64,000 nucleotides of DNA. It comes from Laguncularia racemosa. Lineage: Eukaryota > Streptophyta > Magnoliopsida > Myrtales > Combretaceae. The notes beneath the pieces were generated by a model. The model saw nothing but the letters and a program-made list of their open reading frames with translations. It made no database searches and was not told the origin of the DNA. The stretch is taken from positions 62,852-126,851 of the forward strand of contig JBBMOL010000024.1 of assembly GCA_037954665.1 (NCBI GenBank), read 5' to 3'. Positions 35,718-46,207 of the stretch are shown piece after piece (the stretch's first letter is position 1; each line of letters opens with the position of its first letter). Made by a program: the position numbers and the translations under genes.

Positions 35718-35908
35718 TGTTGGGATGTTAATCCAATATCCCACATCGGAAAGCTAAGAAGAAATTAAGCAATATATAAGTATCTATACTCACCACATAG
35801 TATGAGGCCTTTTGGGAAGAAGCTCAAGAACAAAACCGTGTGGGCTTGACTCAAAGCGGACAGTATCATACTATGTGGAGTGGATGGGTGGAGCTTAGGG
35901 GCCCAACA
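35718..35908 (+). repeat. Left 191-bp LTR of the chimeric element
   Basis: Starts TGTTGGGATGTTAATCC, includes CCCACATCGG and ends GGGGCCCAACA. This start and end style is that of plant TRIM (terminal-repeat retrotransposon in miniature) LTRs. The next base already belongs to the Copia cargo, so the element's own primer site is missing at this end. Confidence 0.9.
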
Positions 35909-35913
35909 GATCA

Positions 35914-37956
35914 CCATGGGCATCTTTGGGTGGCAAAGTTGCAGAAGAGGTATGGACAGGTAATGCAGTTGATTTTGATCACTTACGGATTTTTGGCTGT
36001 CCTGCTTATGTGCATGTACCTGGTGATGAAAGATCAAAACTTGATGCAAAGTCGAAGAAGTGCATCTTTCTGGGCTACAAGAAAGGTGTCAAAGGATACA
36101 AGTTTTGGGATCCGACTGCAAAGAAAGTGGTGATCAGTAGAGATGCAGTCTTTGATGAGCAGTTCATGTTGCAACAGAACCAAGACAAGGCGTTGATGGA
36201 TTTAGAACAGTGTCCAGTAGCAGCTGAGAAAGATAAAAGTTATGATCCAACATCTGGTGGTTCGAATACAGTTGATGTACATAATTATAATCTAGCCAGA
36301 GATAGAGAGAGACGCACCAATGTAAAGCCTCCAAGCAGATTGGGTTTTGAAGACATGGTCTCTTTTGCACTTCACATTAGCAATGATAATCCAGCTACTT
36401 TCCAAGGAGCTATCACTAGTCAGGAGAAATGGAAATGGATGGCTGCAATGGTTGAAGAGATGGAGCCTTTACAGAAAAATCATACATGGGAGCTAGTTCG
36501 GCTTCCTGAGGGAAAGAAGGCTATTGGTTGCAAATGGGTGTACAAACGGAAACCAGTAGTGTTAGAAAAAGAGGGGGAAAAGTTCAAGGCTCGATTGGTA
36601 GCAAAAGGTTTTTCACAACAGAAGGGAGTAGATTATGATGAAATTTTTTCTCTTGTGGTTAGGCATACTTCAATCAGGGCAGTACTTGCATTAGTAGCTA
36701 GTTGGGATTTACATCTAGAGCAGATGGATGTTAAAACTGCTTTTTTGCATGGTGATCTAGAGGAGCAGATCTATATGTAGCAGCCAGAAGGGTTCACTCA
36801 ACCTGGACATGAGCATTTGGTTTGCAGGTTAAAGAAATCCTTATATGGGTTGAAACAATCTCCAAGACAATGGTACAAGCGATTCGACTCCTACATGATT
36901 CAGATTGGCTACAAGCGATGTGAGTATGATTGTTGTGTTTATGTTAAGAGCCTTGATGATGCTTCTTCTATTTTTCTACTACTGTATGTAGATGATATGT
37001 TGATTGCTGCAAAGAACATGCATGATGTTGTTGGTTTGAAAGCTTTATTGAGTCAGGAATTTGATATGAAAGACTTAGGTGCTGCAAAGAAAATTCTTGG
37101 AATGGAGATTCATAGAGATAGAAGCTCAAGGAAACTGTGGTTATCTCAGCAAAGCTATGTTGAGAAGGTGTTAGACAGGTTTGGGATGAGCAATGCAAAG
37201 CCAGTGAGCACTCCAATGGCAAATCATTTTAAGCTTTCTTTAGAACAGTGCCCTAAGACAGATAAGGAAATTGAAGACATGGCAAAGGTTCCATATGCTA
37301 GTGCAGTTGGCTGCTTGATGTATGCAATGGTATGTACTCGCCCCGACTTAGCTCATGATGTTAGTCAAGTTTGTAAATACATGTCTAAACCAGGTAGGCA
37401 ACATTGGGAAGCAGTTAAGTGGATCTTCAGGTATTTAAAGGGTACTGCAGGGCATGGAATCATTTTTGGTAGTCAGCAGGATGATCCTTTGGTTGTAGGG
37501 TATGTGGATTCAGACTATGCAGGTGATTTGGATAACAGAAGGTTTACAACTGGGTATGTTTTTACTCTTGGTGGAGGGCCTATATGTTGGAAGTCAGCTG
37601 TTCAGTCTATTGTGGCATTATCCACAACTGAAGCTGAGTACATGGCAGTAGCTGAAGCTGCAAAAGAAGCGTTATGGCTTATTAGGCTAGTGAAGGAATT
37701 GGGTGCTCAACAAGGTGGAGTTCAGTTGCATTGTGACAATCAAAGTGCTATTCATTTGGCTAAGAATCAGATATATCATGCTAGATCTAAGCATATTGAT
37801 GTGAGGTTCCACAAGATTAGAGAGTTGATTGCATCTGGTGAGATATTGTTACAGAAGGTTCATACTACTGAGAATGCAGCTGCTATGTTAACCAAGCTAG
37901 TTACTACTGACAAGTTCATGCATTGCTTGGACTTGTTGAATGTTTACAGTTGCTAA
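35914..37956 (+). pseudogene. Captured Copia pol 3' half: integrase C-half, reverse transcriptase, RNase H
   Basis: The frame opens in the integrase tail with GGKVAEEVWTGNAVDFDHLR and the FGCPAYVHVPGDERSKLD block. It runs for 284 codons to a TAG at 36778 inside the reverse transcriptase, then for another 379 codons to TAA at 37956. The reverse transcriptase has KAIGCKWVYKRKPV, MDVKTAFLHGDLEEQIYM and the YVDD motif near 36988. RNase H has VGYVDSDYAGDLDNRR, LSTTEAEYMAVAEAAKEALW and HCDNQSAIHLAKN. The protein is of the Tork/TNT1 type. One stop in 660 codons makes it the best preserved pol half in the window. Confidence 0.9.
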
Positions 37957-38044
37957 AGAAGCATGATATCTAACCCACTTTGATGTGTGCGAAACTCCCA
38001 TGTATTATCTCCTAAGGGGCATGATATTCGCCAAGGTGGAGATT

Positions 38045-38407
38045 TGTTAGGTATGGCTCATATACTGGATGAAGGACAGATGCTGGAGTGAAGTGAGTGG
38101 AGCGAAAGGAGCTTCGCTCTAGCATTTGTCCATTGGGGGGAGTTTTGAGATAGCATGTGGGCCAAGAGTAAGTGGGCTTGGGGGTGCGGGGGCGTAGCCC
38201 CCGCGGTACGGTACAGGGTATTTTTGTAATTGTACCTAGAGTTACTTATATATTATGTAATTGTAACCTAATTGTGGATTTTTTTTCTTAACAATAAGAA
38301 AACAGCCGCTCATCGCTCCCGAGGACGTAGGCAAATTGCCGAACCTTGTAAAATCTCGTGTTCCTTTCTGTTTGCATTATTTCTGTGTTTACTAGCATAA
38401 TTTCTCA
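38045..38407 (+). repeat. Internal Copia LTR of the captured element
   Basis: It starts TGTTAGGTATGG directly after the polypurine tract AAGGTGGAGATT (38033-38044) and ends near TTTCTCA. The primer site TGGTATCAGAGC (38415-38426) and gag follow. It includes the GAGGACGTAGGCAAATTGCC block (38324-38343) found near the end of many plant Copia LTRs. There is only one copy, and it lies between the 3' end of pol and the 5' end of gag, as in a one-LTR circle or in tandem elements that share an LTR. Confidence 0.85.
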
Positions 38408-38434
38408 AAGAAAGTGGTATCAGAGCAGGTTGAG

Positions 38435-39180
38435 ATGGCTATGTCAGGTGCGAAATTCGAAGTGATGAAGTTTAATGGTCACGGTAATTTCGGATTGTGG
38501 CAAACTAGGGTAAAGGATCTGTTGGCGCAGCAAGGGATTTTAAAGTCTTTGCGATCTCAAAAGCCAAAATCGATGGAGGATGAAGATTGGGAAGAACTGC
38601 AGCAGCGAGCAACATGAACTATACGGTTATGTTTGGCAGATGAGATTATGTATCACGTAATGAATCTGTCATCTCCAGATGAAATATAGAAGAAATTGGA
38701 AACTCAATTTATGTCTAAATCCTTAACGAATAAGCTGTATCTAAAGCAGAGACTGTATGGGCTGAAGATGCAGGAAGGTTGTGATTTGGCGCAGCACGTG
38801 AATGTCTTCAATCAAATAATCACAGATTTGGCTCAACTTGATGTGAAGATTGAGGATGAAGACAAAGCAATGATTCTGTTATGTTCATTGCTTCCCTCCT
38901 ACGAACACATGGTGACTACTCTTACATATGGGAAAGAAACAATCAGAGTTGAAGAAATTACTATAGCTTTGTTGGCTCACAACCAATGGAAACAGAATGC
39001 AGGGGAAAGCTCTCATGCTGACAGTTTATATATTAAGGGTAATCAAGACCGTGGAAGGAAGTCAGAGAAGGAAGGTTCTGGAAAACGAAATTCCAGATCA
39101 AAGTCTAGGGGCAAAAAGACGATTCATTGCTAAAAGTGCAAGGAGCCGGGACATATGAAGAGGGATTGTCCAAAGTTTAA
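38435..39180 (+). pseudogene. Captured Copia gag
   Basis: Opens with MAMSGAKFEVMKFNGHGNFG nine bases after the primer site. This is the Tork-type gag start. KLYLKQRLYGLKMQEGCDLA and the LLCSLLPSYEHMV block follow. A zinc knuckle at about 39126-39167 reads C, stop, K, C and then PGHMKRDC, so a stop replaces its second residue. Stops at 38615, about 38687 and 39132 share one frame. All are single-base changes by appearance. Confidence 0.85.
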
Positions 39181-40225
39181 AAGGCAGACTGATGACAAAC
39201 GTGATGAATCATCCAAGTCTGTCAATGTGGTGCTGAATGACGATGTAGAGTGTAGTGATGGTGATATGCTTTCTGTTTCAACAACTCAGTTCACAGATGC
39301 ATGGATTCTTGATTCGGGATGCTCTTATCATATAACGCCTAACAGGGAGTGGTTTACGACATACAGGTCAGCTAATTCTGGTTCAGTCTATTTAGGTGAT
39401 GATAGATGCTGCAATATTGTTGGTATTGGTGACGTTAGAATTAGGATGTATGATGGTACTGTTAGAAAATTATGTGATGTTAGGCATATACCAGATTTGA
39501 CGAAGAATCTAATTTCCTTGGGCACTCTACATAAGAATGGTTTTATTCCTAAAGCAGATGAGGATAGGGAAACAATTAGAATTGTGAGAGGTGCACTAAC
39601 TGTGATGAAAGGAAAGATAACTGCAGGGAATATATATAAACTGTTAGGGAGTACAGTTGTAGGTGGAGTTCATTCTGTTGAGTCATATGATGATAACACA
39701 AAACTGTGGCACATGCGTCTTGGTCATCTTAGTGAACGTGGGATGGCTGAATTGCATAAAAGAAATTTGTTGCATGGTGCTAAAAGCTGCAAGCTCGATT
39801 TTTGTAAGTTTTGTGTTCTTGGTAAACATACTAGAGTTAGTTTCACGATTGGAAAGCACAAAACTGAAGGAATTCTTGATTATGTGCATTCTGATGTATG
39901 GGGGCCTACCAGGGAAGCATCATTAGGTGGATCTATGTATTATGTTACTTTTATTGACGACTTTTCTAGGAAAGTTTGGGTGTATTTCTTGAAACAGAAA
40001 TCTGAAGTTTTTGCTAAGTTCAAGCTGTGGAAAGCTGAGGTGGAGAACCAAACTGGTAGAAAGATCAAGTATTTGAGGTCTGATAATGGCACAGAGTACA
40101 CAGATTCACAGTTCCAGAAATTCTGTGAAGAGCATGGGATTCAGAGGAATTTTTCAGTGCGCAAGACACCACAGCAAAATGGTGTTGCAGAGAGAATGAA
40201 CAGGTTGTTAACTGAAAGAGCCAGG
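39181..40225 (+). pseudogene. Captured Copia protease and integrase N-half
   Basis: The protease site WILDSGCSYHITPNREWF (39301-39354) is intact. The integrase zinc finger has LWHMRLGHLSERGM and FCKFCVLGKHTRVSF, and the core has HSDVWGPTREASLGGSMYYV, YLRSDNGTEYTDSQF and the TPQQNGVAERMNR block with the last catalytic glutamate. Homology ends at about 40225 just past TERAR, and a TGA follows at 40244. The rest of this integrase is found at the other end of the element (35914 onward). Confidence 0.9.
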
Positions 40226-40637
40226 TTTACAACATCTCCCGATTGAGCCGGACATAGACAGTTGATCCCATGGGCCGATGTGAGATTAGGGAGAGATGTT
40301 GGGTAAAATCCCACATCGGTTGTGGAGGAGTAGGAGTGCTACTTGATAAGTGTGAGGGAAAGCCTCACCTCATGAGCTAGCTTTTGGGGTAGAGAAGGCC
40401 TAATAGCACTCAACAAGTGGTATCAGAGCCCGGTACAGAAGCAGAGCCCGTAGATGGATCCGTGTTCGGTGTGCCTTGTGTCGAAAGTCTTCCTAATATT
40501 GTGGTGGTTAGGCGGCGTGTCCCGTTGACTAACGGCGGTACAAGATGATAGACGGATCGATGTGAATTATCGCTCAAGGGGAGGCTACGTAATGTGTTGT
40601 ACGCGATGATGTGTGATCCTTGGCTTGAGGGGAGGTT
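40226..40637 (+). mobile_element. TRIM-like module inside the chimeric element
   Basis: Contains a 119-bp LTR-like unit at 40297-40415 (TGTTGGGTAAAATCCC to CACTCAACA). A purine tract comes before it (GATTAGGGAGAGA, 40284-40296) and a primer site after it (TGGTATCAGAGC, 40418-40429). A 200-bp non-coding interior then ends in the purine tract before the right 191-bp LTR. The 119-bp and 191-bp LTRs share TGTTGGG, ATCCCACATCGG and a weakly matching middle (CTCACC...ATGAG...CTTTTGGG), so they are related but distinct families. No protein is encoded. Confidence 0.7.
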
Positions 40638-40828
40638 TGTTGGGATGTTAATCCAATATCCCACATCGGAAAGCTAAGAAGAAATTGAGCAATATATAAG
40701 TATCCATACTCACCACATAGTATGAGGCCTTTTGGGAAGAAGCTCAAGAACAAAACCGTGCGGGCTTGACTCAAAGCGAATAGTATCATACTATGTGGAG
40801 TGGATGGGTGGAGCTTAGGGGCCCAACA
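40638..40828 (+). repeat. Right 191-bp LTR of the chimeric element
   Basis: Same length as the left LTR, with no indel. It differs at about five of 191 positions, all transitions by eye, which points to a fairly recent insertion. Confidence 0.9.
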
Positions 40829-40833
40829 ATAGG

Positions 40834-41547
40834 CATGTACCTAGCCGTGTACTTCACTATTCTATTACGAATGCTTTTTCCAATTCACTAAATTCCAATT
40901 CCTTCAAACCCTAATTGAAATATTTCATTTCTAAGCTTAATTATGCATTGTTTCTCTTATTGGAGCACTAATTTGGTTTAATTAGATGACTTACCGACTT
41001 GATTGCTTCAATGATCAAAGTCCTGTTCTAAACCTTTTCTCGCACCAATCATTCTACAGTGAAATTCAATGAACTTAACACGAATTCATATCATACACAT
41101 GTAAATGGTGATCAAGAGTTATTGATTGGTTCACTTACTATAGTTAATTTATTGGATTATAGGGTATAGCAGTCATTTTCTCTCCTAGGGTTTGTCCTTA
41201 CGCTATGGGTGCTATAATGCAAAATGTGGGAAAAGGATTAGAATAACCTGTGGTAACCTATTTATACGTTCTTTGTTAAATGACTAAATTCCCTTGATAC
41301 TTAACTCTTTTTACTTCCGATTACCTTAACTTATTGTTTATAATTATTTATTTTTTTATCAAGTTTTACAAATTTAGTAGATTTGCAGCCCATAAAGCAA
41401 GAATAATATATAATAAAAGCATTTCAATATGCATTAAACAAGCAAACAAGAGTGGATTCATGTAATATGCATGAAATGCTATCAAGTTGAGCTTATACAA
41501 AAATAATTCCTATATAATCTTTTAGTATTTATTAGATTTGTAGCCCA
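40834..41547. other. A+T-rich DNA between the chimeric element and the MULE
   Basis: No gene seen. The last part (41378-41532) is the first unit of a 155-bp direct repeat marked by TAGATTTGCAGCCCATAAAG. Confidence 0.5.
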
Positions 41548-41556
41548 TAAAGCAAT
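41378..41556 (+). repeat. 155-bp direct repeat, second unit split by the MULE
   Basis: TAGATTTGCAGCCCATAAAG at 41378 recurs as TAGATTTGTAGCCCATAAAG at 41533. The remainder of the second unit is found beyond the MULE from 46208 (AATAATATT, TTTCAATATAAATTAAACA, ACTTGAGCTTA), matching 41400-41495. So the transposon entered an existing tandem repeat. Confidence 0.65.
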
Positions 41557-41719
41557 GGGTCACATACTTAAATATTGCTTTTTAAAAAAAATTTACGTAA
41601 ATAATGTACCTATAAAATATATTTCTAAAATAGGTTGTGAAGGCGCGGATCATGTATGCAACTTTAGGGATATGCAAAAATTCCAGGCTGAAGGCACAGA
41701 CCCAATCTACGCCTTTAGT
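41557..41719 (+). repeat. Left terminal inverted repeat of the MULE
   Basis: About 163 bp, imperfectly complementary to 46039-46198 (about 75-80% by eye). Confidence 0.75.
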
Positions 41720-42179
41720 ATAATTTTTTTTTTCTTAACCCTACAAATCTTTACTGCAAACCTATAAAGTTTATAATACTACAAACTTATAAAGTTTCTA
41801 CAAACCTATACAATTATTGTAAAAGTATGTCTGCAAACTTAAAAGTGCTACAATAAATTTACATAGTAATACATAAGAAAAAATTTTCACCGCTACTTTC
41901 AAATATAAATACGAATCCTCAATTCAGTTCATATGTTCACATTTCACATTTCATATTTCGATATTTGAATTTCCTTTGTAAACTTTACCTTGCAAATTTT
42001 TGTTTTCACAATTTGTGTTTTATACAAGTTTTAATCTACTAAAATACGTGTGTGGAAATTTCTTCATCAAGATCTCATCATATTTTCTTCTGAAAAATTT
42101 ATTTTTATTGTTGTTATTGTACTTTGGATAAATACAAAAAAGAAAGGCGTGTAAATATATATGCTACATAATATTAAAG

Positions 42180-43360
42180 TAGTAGTTATTGTTAATTAAC
42201 TATTAATTAGTAAATAATTAATTATTAATATATCATTAATCAACATTAGTAAATGAATTATGTATATGTGTTATTATAATGTACTTTTTTAAACATAGCT
42301 GTAAATGAAGTTATTGTTAATTAATTGTTAATTAGTTGTGATTAGTCATTAAGATATCAATAATTAATTGTTAAGAAAATAATTAACGAAAAATTTTGTA
42401 TTGGGTGGAAATGTAAAATATTTGTATGGTTTAGTAGAATTAGTTATAAAAGTAAGTAGTTGGTAATTATCAATTAATTAGAGATGATCAGTTGTTAATA
42501 TGTCATTAATTAATTGTTGTAAAATTAATTAGTGAAAAATTTTGTATTTGTTGCAAAGTGAAAATATTTGTATGGTTTTATAAAATTAATTAGTTATTAA
42601 TTATTCATTAATCAAAGGGGATTAGTCATTAATATATCGTCAATTAATTACTATGAAATTAATTAGTGATAAATTTTGTATTGGGTGGAAATGTAAAATA
42701 TTTGTATGGTTTAGTAAAATTAGTCATAAGAGTAAGTAACTAGTAATTATCCGTTAATTAAAGGTGATTAGCTGTTCACATGTGGTTAATTAATTGTTGT
42801 CAAAGTAATTAGTAAAAAATTTTGTATTTGTTCCAAGGTGGGATTATTTGTATGCTTTTATAGATCGAGTTATAAAATTAATTAGTTATTAATTATCTGT
42901 TAATCAAAGAAAATTAGTCGTTAATATATTATTAAGTAATTGTTATAAAATTAATCAGTGAAAAATTTATATTGGGTAGAAATGTAAAATATTTGTATGG
43001 TTTAATAGAATTTGTCATAAAAGTAAATCATTGATAATTATCCGTTAATTAAAGATGATTAGTCGTTAATATGTCGTTAATTAATTGTTGTAAAATTAAT
43101 TAGTGAAAAATTTTGTATTTATTGCAAAGTGAAAATATTTGTATGGTTTTATAAAATTAATTAGTTATTAATTATCCATTAATCAAAGGAAATTAGTCGT
43201 TAATATATTGTTAATTAATTGCTATAAAATTAATTAGTAAAAAATTTTATATTGAGTAGAAATGTAAAATATGTGTGGTTTAGTAGAATTAGTCATAAAA
43301 ATAAGTAGTTGATAATTATCCATTAATGAAAGATGATTAGTCGTTAATATATCGTTAATT
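42180..43360. repeat. A+T-rich satellite, ~280-bp higher-order unit of two ~140-bp halves
   Basis: The word TTGGGTGGAAATGTAAAATA starts at 42401 and 42681, with variants at 42972 and 43252, giving periods of 280, 291 and 280 bp. Between each pair lies a second half-unit with GCAAAGTGAAAATATTTGTATGG. Each half also carries TTAATTAATTGTTGTAAAAT and a GATTAGTCGTTAATAT word. About four units end abruptly at 43360, where transposase-like sequence begins. Confidence 0.85.
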
Positions 43361-43361
43361 A

Positions 43362-45066
43362 TGCGCCAAGTTGAAGTTGCTCGCAACGTGTCGGAGGCAA
43401 AACCGCCACACCGCAAATGGAGGTCGCCATCCATTCACTTCTTATCGGATTGTAGATTTGATGCCTGCATGTCTATCCGATATGAAGCAAATGGTTTCAT
43501 GACCTATCGACGGCATATTCCTTTAGTTTCTGCAAAACCAACCTCATGTCTCAACTATCTCCTGATCAATTAGAGCGAATGCCAGCAGAAGTATGTGGTT
43601 GTTGCCATCAATGCCACAAGCAATTAACAACTTGTAGGTATACTTCCCATATAGAAAAGTGGCTTTAATGGTAACAACAGGTCAAAGGAATCTCCATGTT
43701 GCGATGCACGACCCAAAGGCCCAGAATACCCACTTCAGAGTGAACACTCTAGGGGTTCTCGATTTACTTTACCCCTAATCTATTCATGTTCTGGGATTCG
43801 TATTTTCTATTGCATTGAGACGTTTTGGCAGTTCATCGTAAGGCTTCTCCTAGTTCCAATACATGAGCTCGATGGCCCATTTCTTTACCTCCTAAGCCTG
43901 TCTCCTGCTGATCCTATAGCCAAATTCCTATTTGACAATGGAAGTCAGTTCGACTACCTTCATATTAGGATTCTCTGTAAGAAGATTTACAAATTGATTA
44001 GCAAGGAGATTGCAATCCAGCTATAAGTGATCCTGACTAATCAGTAGGTTATTGCATGAGTGTGGACCCTCGAATTTCGTCACCACTAACATGCCCTCCA
44101 ACTTCTTCTTTCTGGCCTGAAGCCTCCATTTACAACCATCATCCCTTCTCATATAATTAATAGACTATAGTAGTGGGCTGGACTCTACAATAGTGAAGTT
44201 GCAATGGTTCTTCACATGGTAAGACTTCGCTGCTTGAATGGCATTTGCTTTCGTCCTGAATCTCATGCCCCTATAAAAATTGTCACAGTTGCTCGAACTA
44301 CTGCAAATATCGATTTACTCCTGCTTGAAATAAATGTAACCACTATCACCCCCATAATTGTAATATGGAACAGGATCTCTAACTGGCATGATAGGTAGTT
44401 CCGCCTGCTCTGCTTGATATATTAGCTGTCTCAAGTAGGTATGTACGGTTGGAGACTCTTCTTCCGCTACTTCAACTCCCTCATTCTCGCCCTTCTCATT
44501 TTCCTCATCGGAACTCTCTTCGTTATCACTATTGTCTTGCTTAACACCCATTCCACCATTGGTGTTAGTTGCAGCCTCTGCTCCCACATGAACCATATAT
44601 GAATCCCCTGTCTCTGGTCGCTGTAACACTAGAGTAACTGCTTTATCTATTTCATCCTCATCGTTCACTTCCATCGAGGTTGGAATTGAGGATTGAGATC
44701 TCGATGGCTCTAGCTGCATTTCTACAATGTCATGTGACGATTGTAGCTGATTATTTGTATCGAATCTCCACCTTATCGAGCCCCCCCGTGAATTGTTAGA
44801 AATTCTAATGAATAATTGTTGTATGCCACAATCTCCATACGATTAAGCCATTTCAATAAATTTTCAACGTCTTCGTCGTCTTTGATTGCCATCAACACAT
44901 AACATGTATTGCCCCCATGGAACATAGGATGCTTGTAAATTATCTCAACCCCTACCTCGGTTAGATCAACTCTGATGCTACGACATGTTCTGTATAAAAA
45001 TTCGTTGTACCTTATGTTTTTCTTTATTTTCAATTTCTTTACCGGATCCTCATCATACTCCAACCC
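43362..45066 (-). pseudogene. MuDR-type MULE transposase, truncated
   Basis: Reading from 45063 downward, a 96-codon N-terminal region (YDEDPVKKLKIKKNIRYNEF) is followed by an acidic stretch (44719-44315). The MuDR DNA-binding domain comes next, with KANAIQAAKSYHVKNHCNFT and CKWRLQARKKK (44050-44260). The MULE catalytic domain then shows TFLYGKYTYKLLIACGIDGN (about 43590-43660) and SDRHAGIK with CLRHVASNFN (43370-43460). Frames change repeatedly and stops are common. The C-terminal part, including the SWIM zinc finger usual in this family, is absent because the coding text stops where the satellite begins. It would have cut and pasted the element at its inverted repeats. Confidence 0.8.
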
Positions 45067-46038
45067 CTAGTTATCGGCCACAATATTTCCAAATGTATAG
45101 ATCATCAACTTCACGTAATCAACCATTTTTCCCTATTCATAGTATATATAAACTATAAGCTTTTTTTAATAAATATAACAATTTTCAATAACAACATTTT
45201 AAAAATTTCAAGAAAAAAAATTAATTTCTATAATATTTCAAATATTAAAATTTTTCCCCATTATTGGCAAATGATTCATTCCTAAAAATTTGTCAGATGT
45301 TATATTTTAATAACATTTTTGCTATTAAAAATTCTAACCATTTTTGTATGATTTTACAACACTGTCATTTCTCCTTTTAATTTTAATTTTAATTTCAATT
45401 TCAATTTTCTTCCATTATTTCCAAACATTTTTTTTTTCAAATATTTGTTCGAAATTATTTTTCAATTATGTTTTTCGACAAAATATTTCAAAATTTCCGT
45501 ATAATACTACAACAATTATTCTACATTCTACATATTTCACATTATTTATAGTAGTCAATCCTCATTCTATACAAAAATTAATATTACATATTACACATGC
45601 AACATCTATATAAATCATATTTAATAAATTATAATTTAATAATACCGAGTAATCTTTTTTGTAAAATATACAATTATACTAATTTTTCTAAAATCTTACT
45701 TAAATACAAACACAGATAAAAAAAATTTAATACAAATAAAAAGACTTCAACTTTTCTAAAAAAAATATATCACAACTAAGATTAGCTATTTAGAAACACT
45801 TAGATCTAGATAAATCTTTTTTTCCTGAGCAAATTCACTCCTTCTTCCTCCTTTTTCCTGTGTGCAAATGAAAGCAAAATGAGATCTGGGTTAGTGGGCA
45901 TTTTGTGTAGGTTGTGTGTTTCAATGTGTTTCGTATTTATATTTTTTAGTTTTCGTACCGTTATCACATATTTATAAATCAACGGTGAGCATAAATCAAA
46001 TAAAAAATTGGACGGTGAGAAATGGTTGGGTATTTGCA

Positions 46039-46198
46039 CTGAAGGCGTAGACCCTGTCTATGCCTTTAGCATGGAATTTTTGCATATTCCTAAAGTCGCA
46101 TACGTGATCTGTGCATTTGCAATCTATTTTAAGAATATGTTTTATAGGTACAATATTTATGCAATTTAAATAAAAAAAAATATTGAAGTATGCAACTC
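46039..46198 (-). repeat. Right terminal inverted repeat of the MULE
   Basis: Partner of 41557-41719, same features on the opposite strand. Confidence 0.75.
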
Positions 46199-46207
46199 TA
46201 AATCAAT

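Larger units (their letters stand above)
35718..40828 (+). mobile_element. Chimeric TRIM-like LTR element carrying a permuted Copia element
   Basis: 5111 bp bounded by two 191-bp LTRs (35718-35908 and 40638-40828). They differ at about five positions and both run TGTTGGGATG to GGGGCCCAACA. The target duplication atagg is perfect (35713-35717 and 40829-40833). A polypurine tract (GGCTTGAGGGGAGG) precedes the right LTR. No primer site follows the left LTR. Instead the interior begins with the C-half of a Copia integrase, then RT and RNase H, a Copia polypurine tract, a complete Copia LTR (38045-38407), its primer site, gag, protease and the N-half of integrase. A short TRIM-like module with its own LTR (40297-40415) and primer site closes it. 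The Copia is thus rotated about a point inside integrase, and about 30 codons seem to be lost at that point. Confidence 0.85.
41557..46198 (-). mobile_element. Mutator-like element (MULE) with long terminal inverted repeats
   Basis: 4642 bp. The left end GGGTCACATACTT (41557) pairs with the right end AAGTATGCAACTC (ending 46198). The inverted similarity continues inward for about 160 bp (to 41719 and from 46039), through the shared block GATATGCAAAAATTCC on the left and its complement on the right. Nine-base flanks taaagcaat (41548-41556) and taaatcaat (46199-46207) agree at eight of nine positions, as expected of an aged MULE target duplication. Inside are a minus-strand MuDR-type transposase remnant and an A+T-rich satellite. 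Confidence 0.8.

Noticed and set aside
35484..35757. Plus-strand ORF with YTVVYYGHALFC-like repeats
   Set aside because: It is a translation of the degenerate GTGTAC array, and its end runs into the chimeric element's LTR.
35718..40828. Two independent TRIM insertions flanking an unrelated Copia pair
   Set aside because: The outer 191-bp repeats share the atagg target repeat, and the flanking GTGTAC array continues from one side to the other, so they bound a single insertion. An assembly error cannot be excluded without reads.
43361..43573. Plus-strand ORF next to the satellite
   Set aside because: It lies opposite the MULE catalytic domain, which reads on the minus strand.
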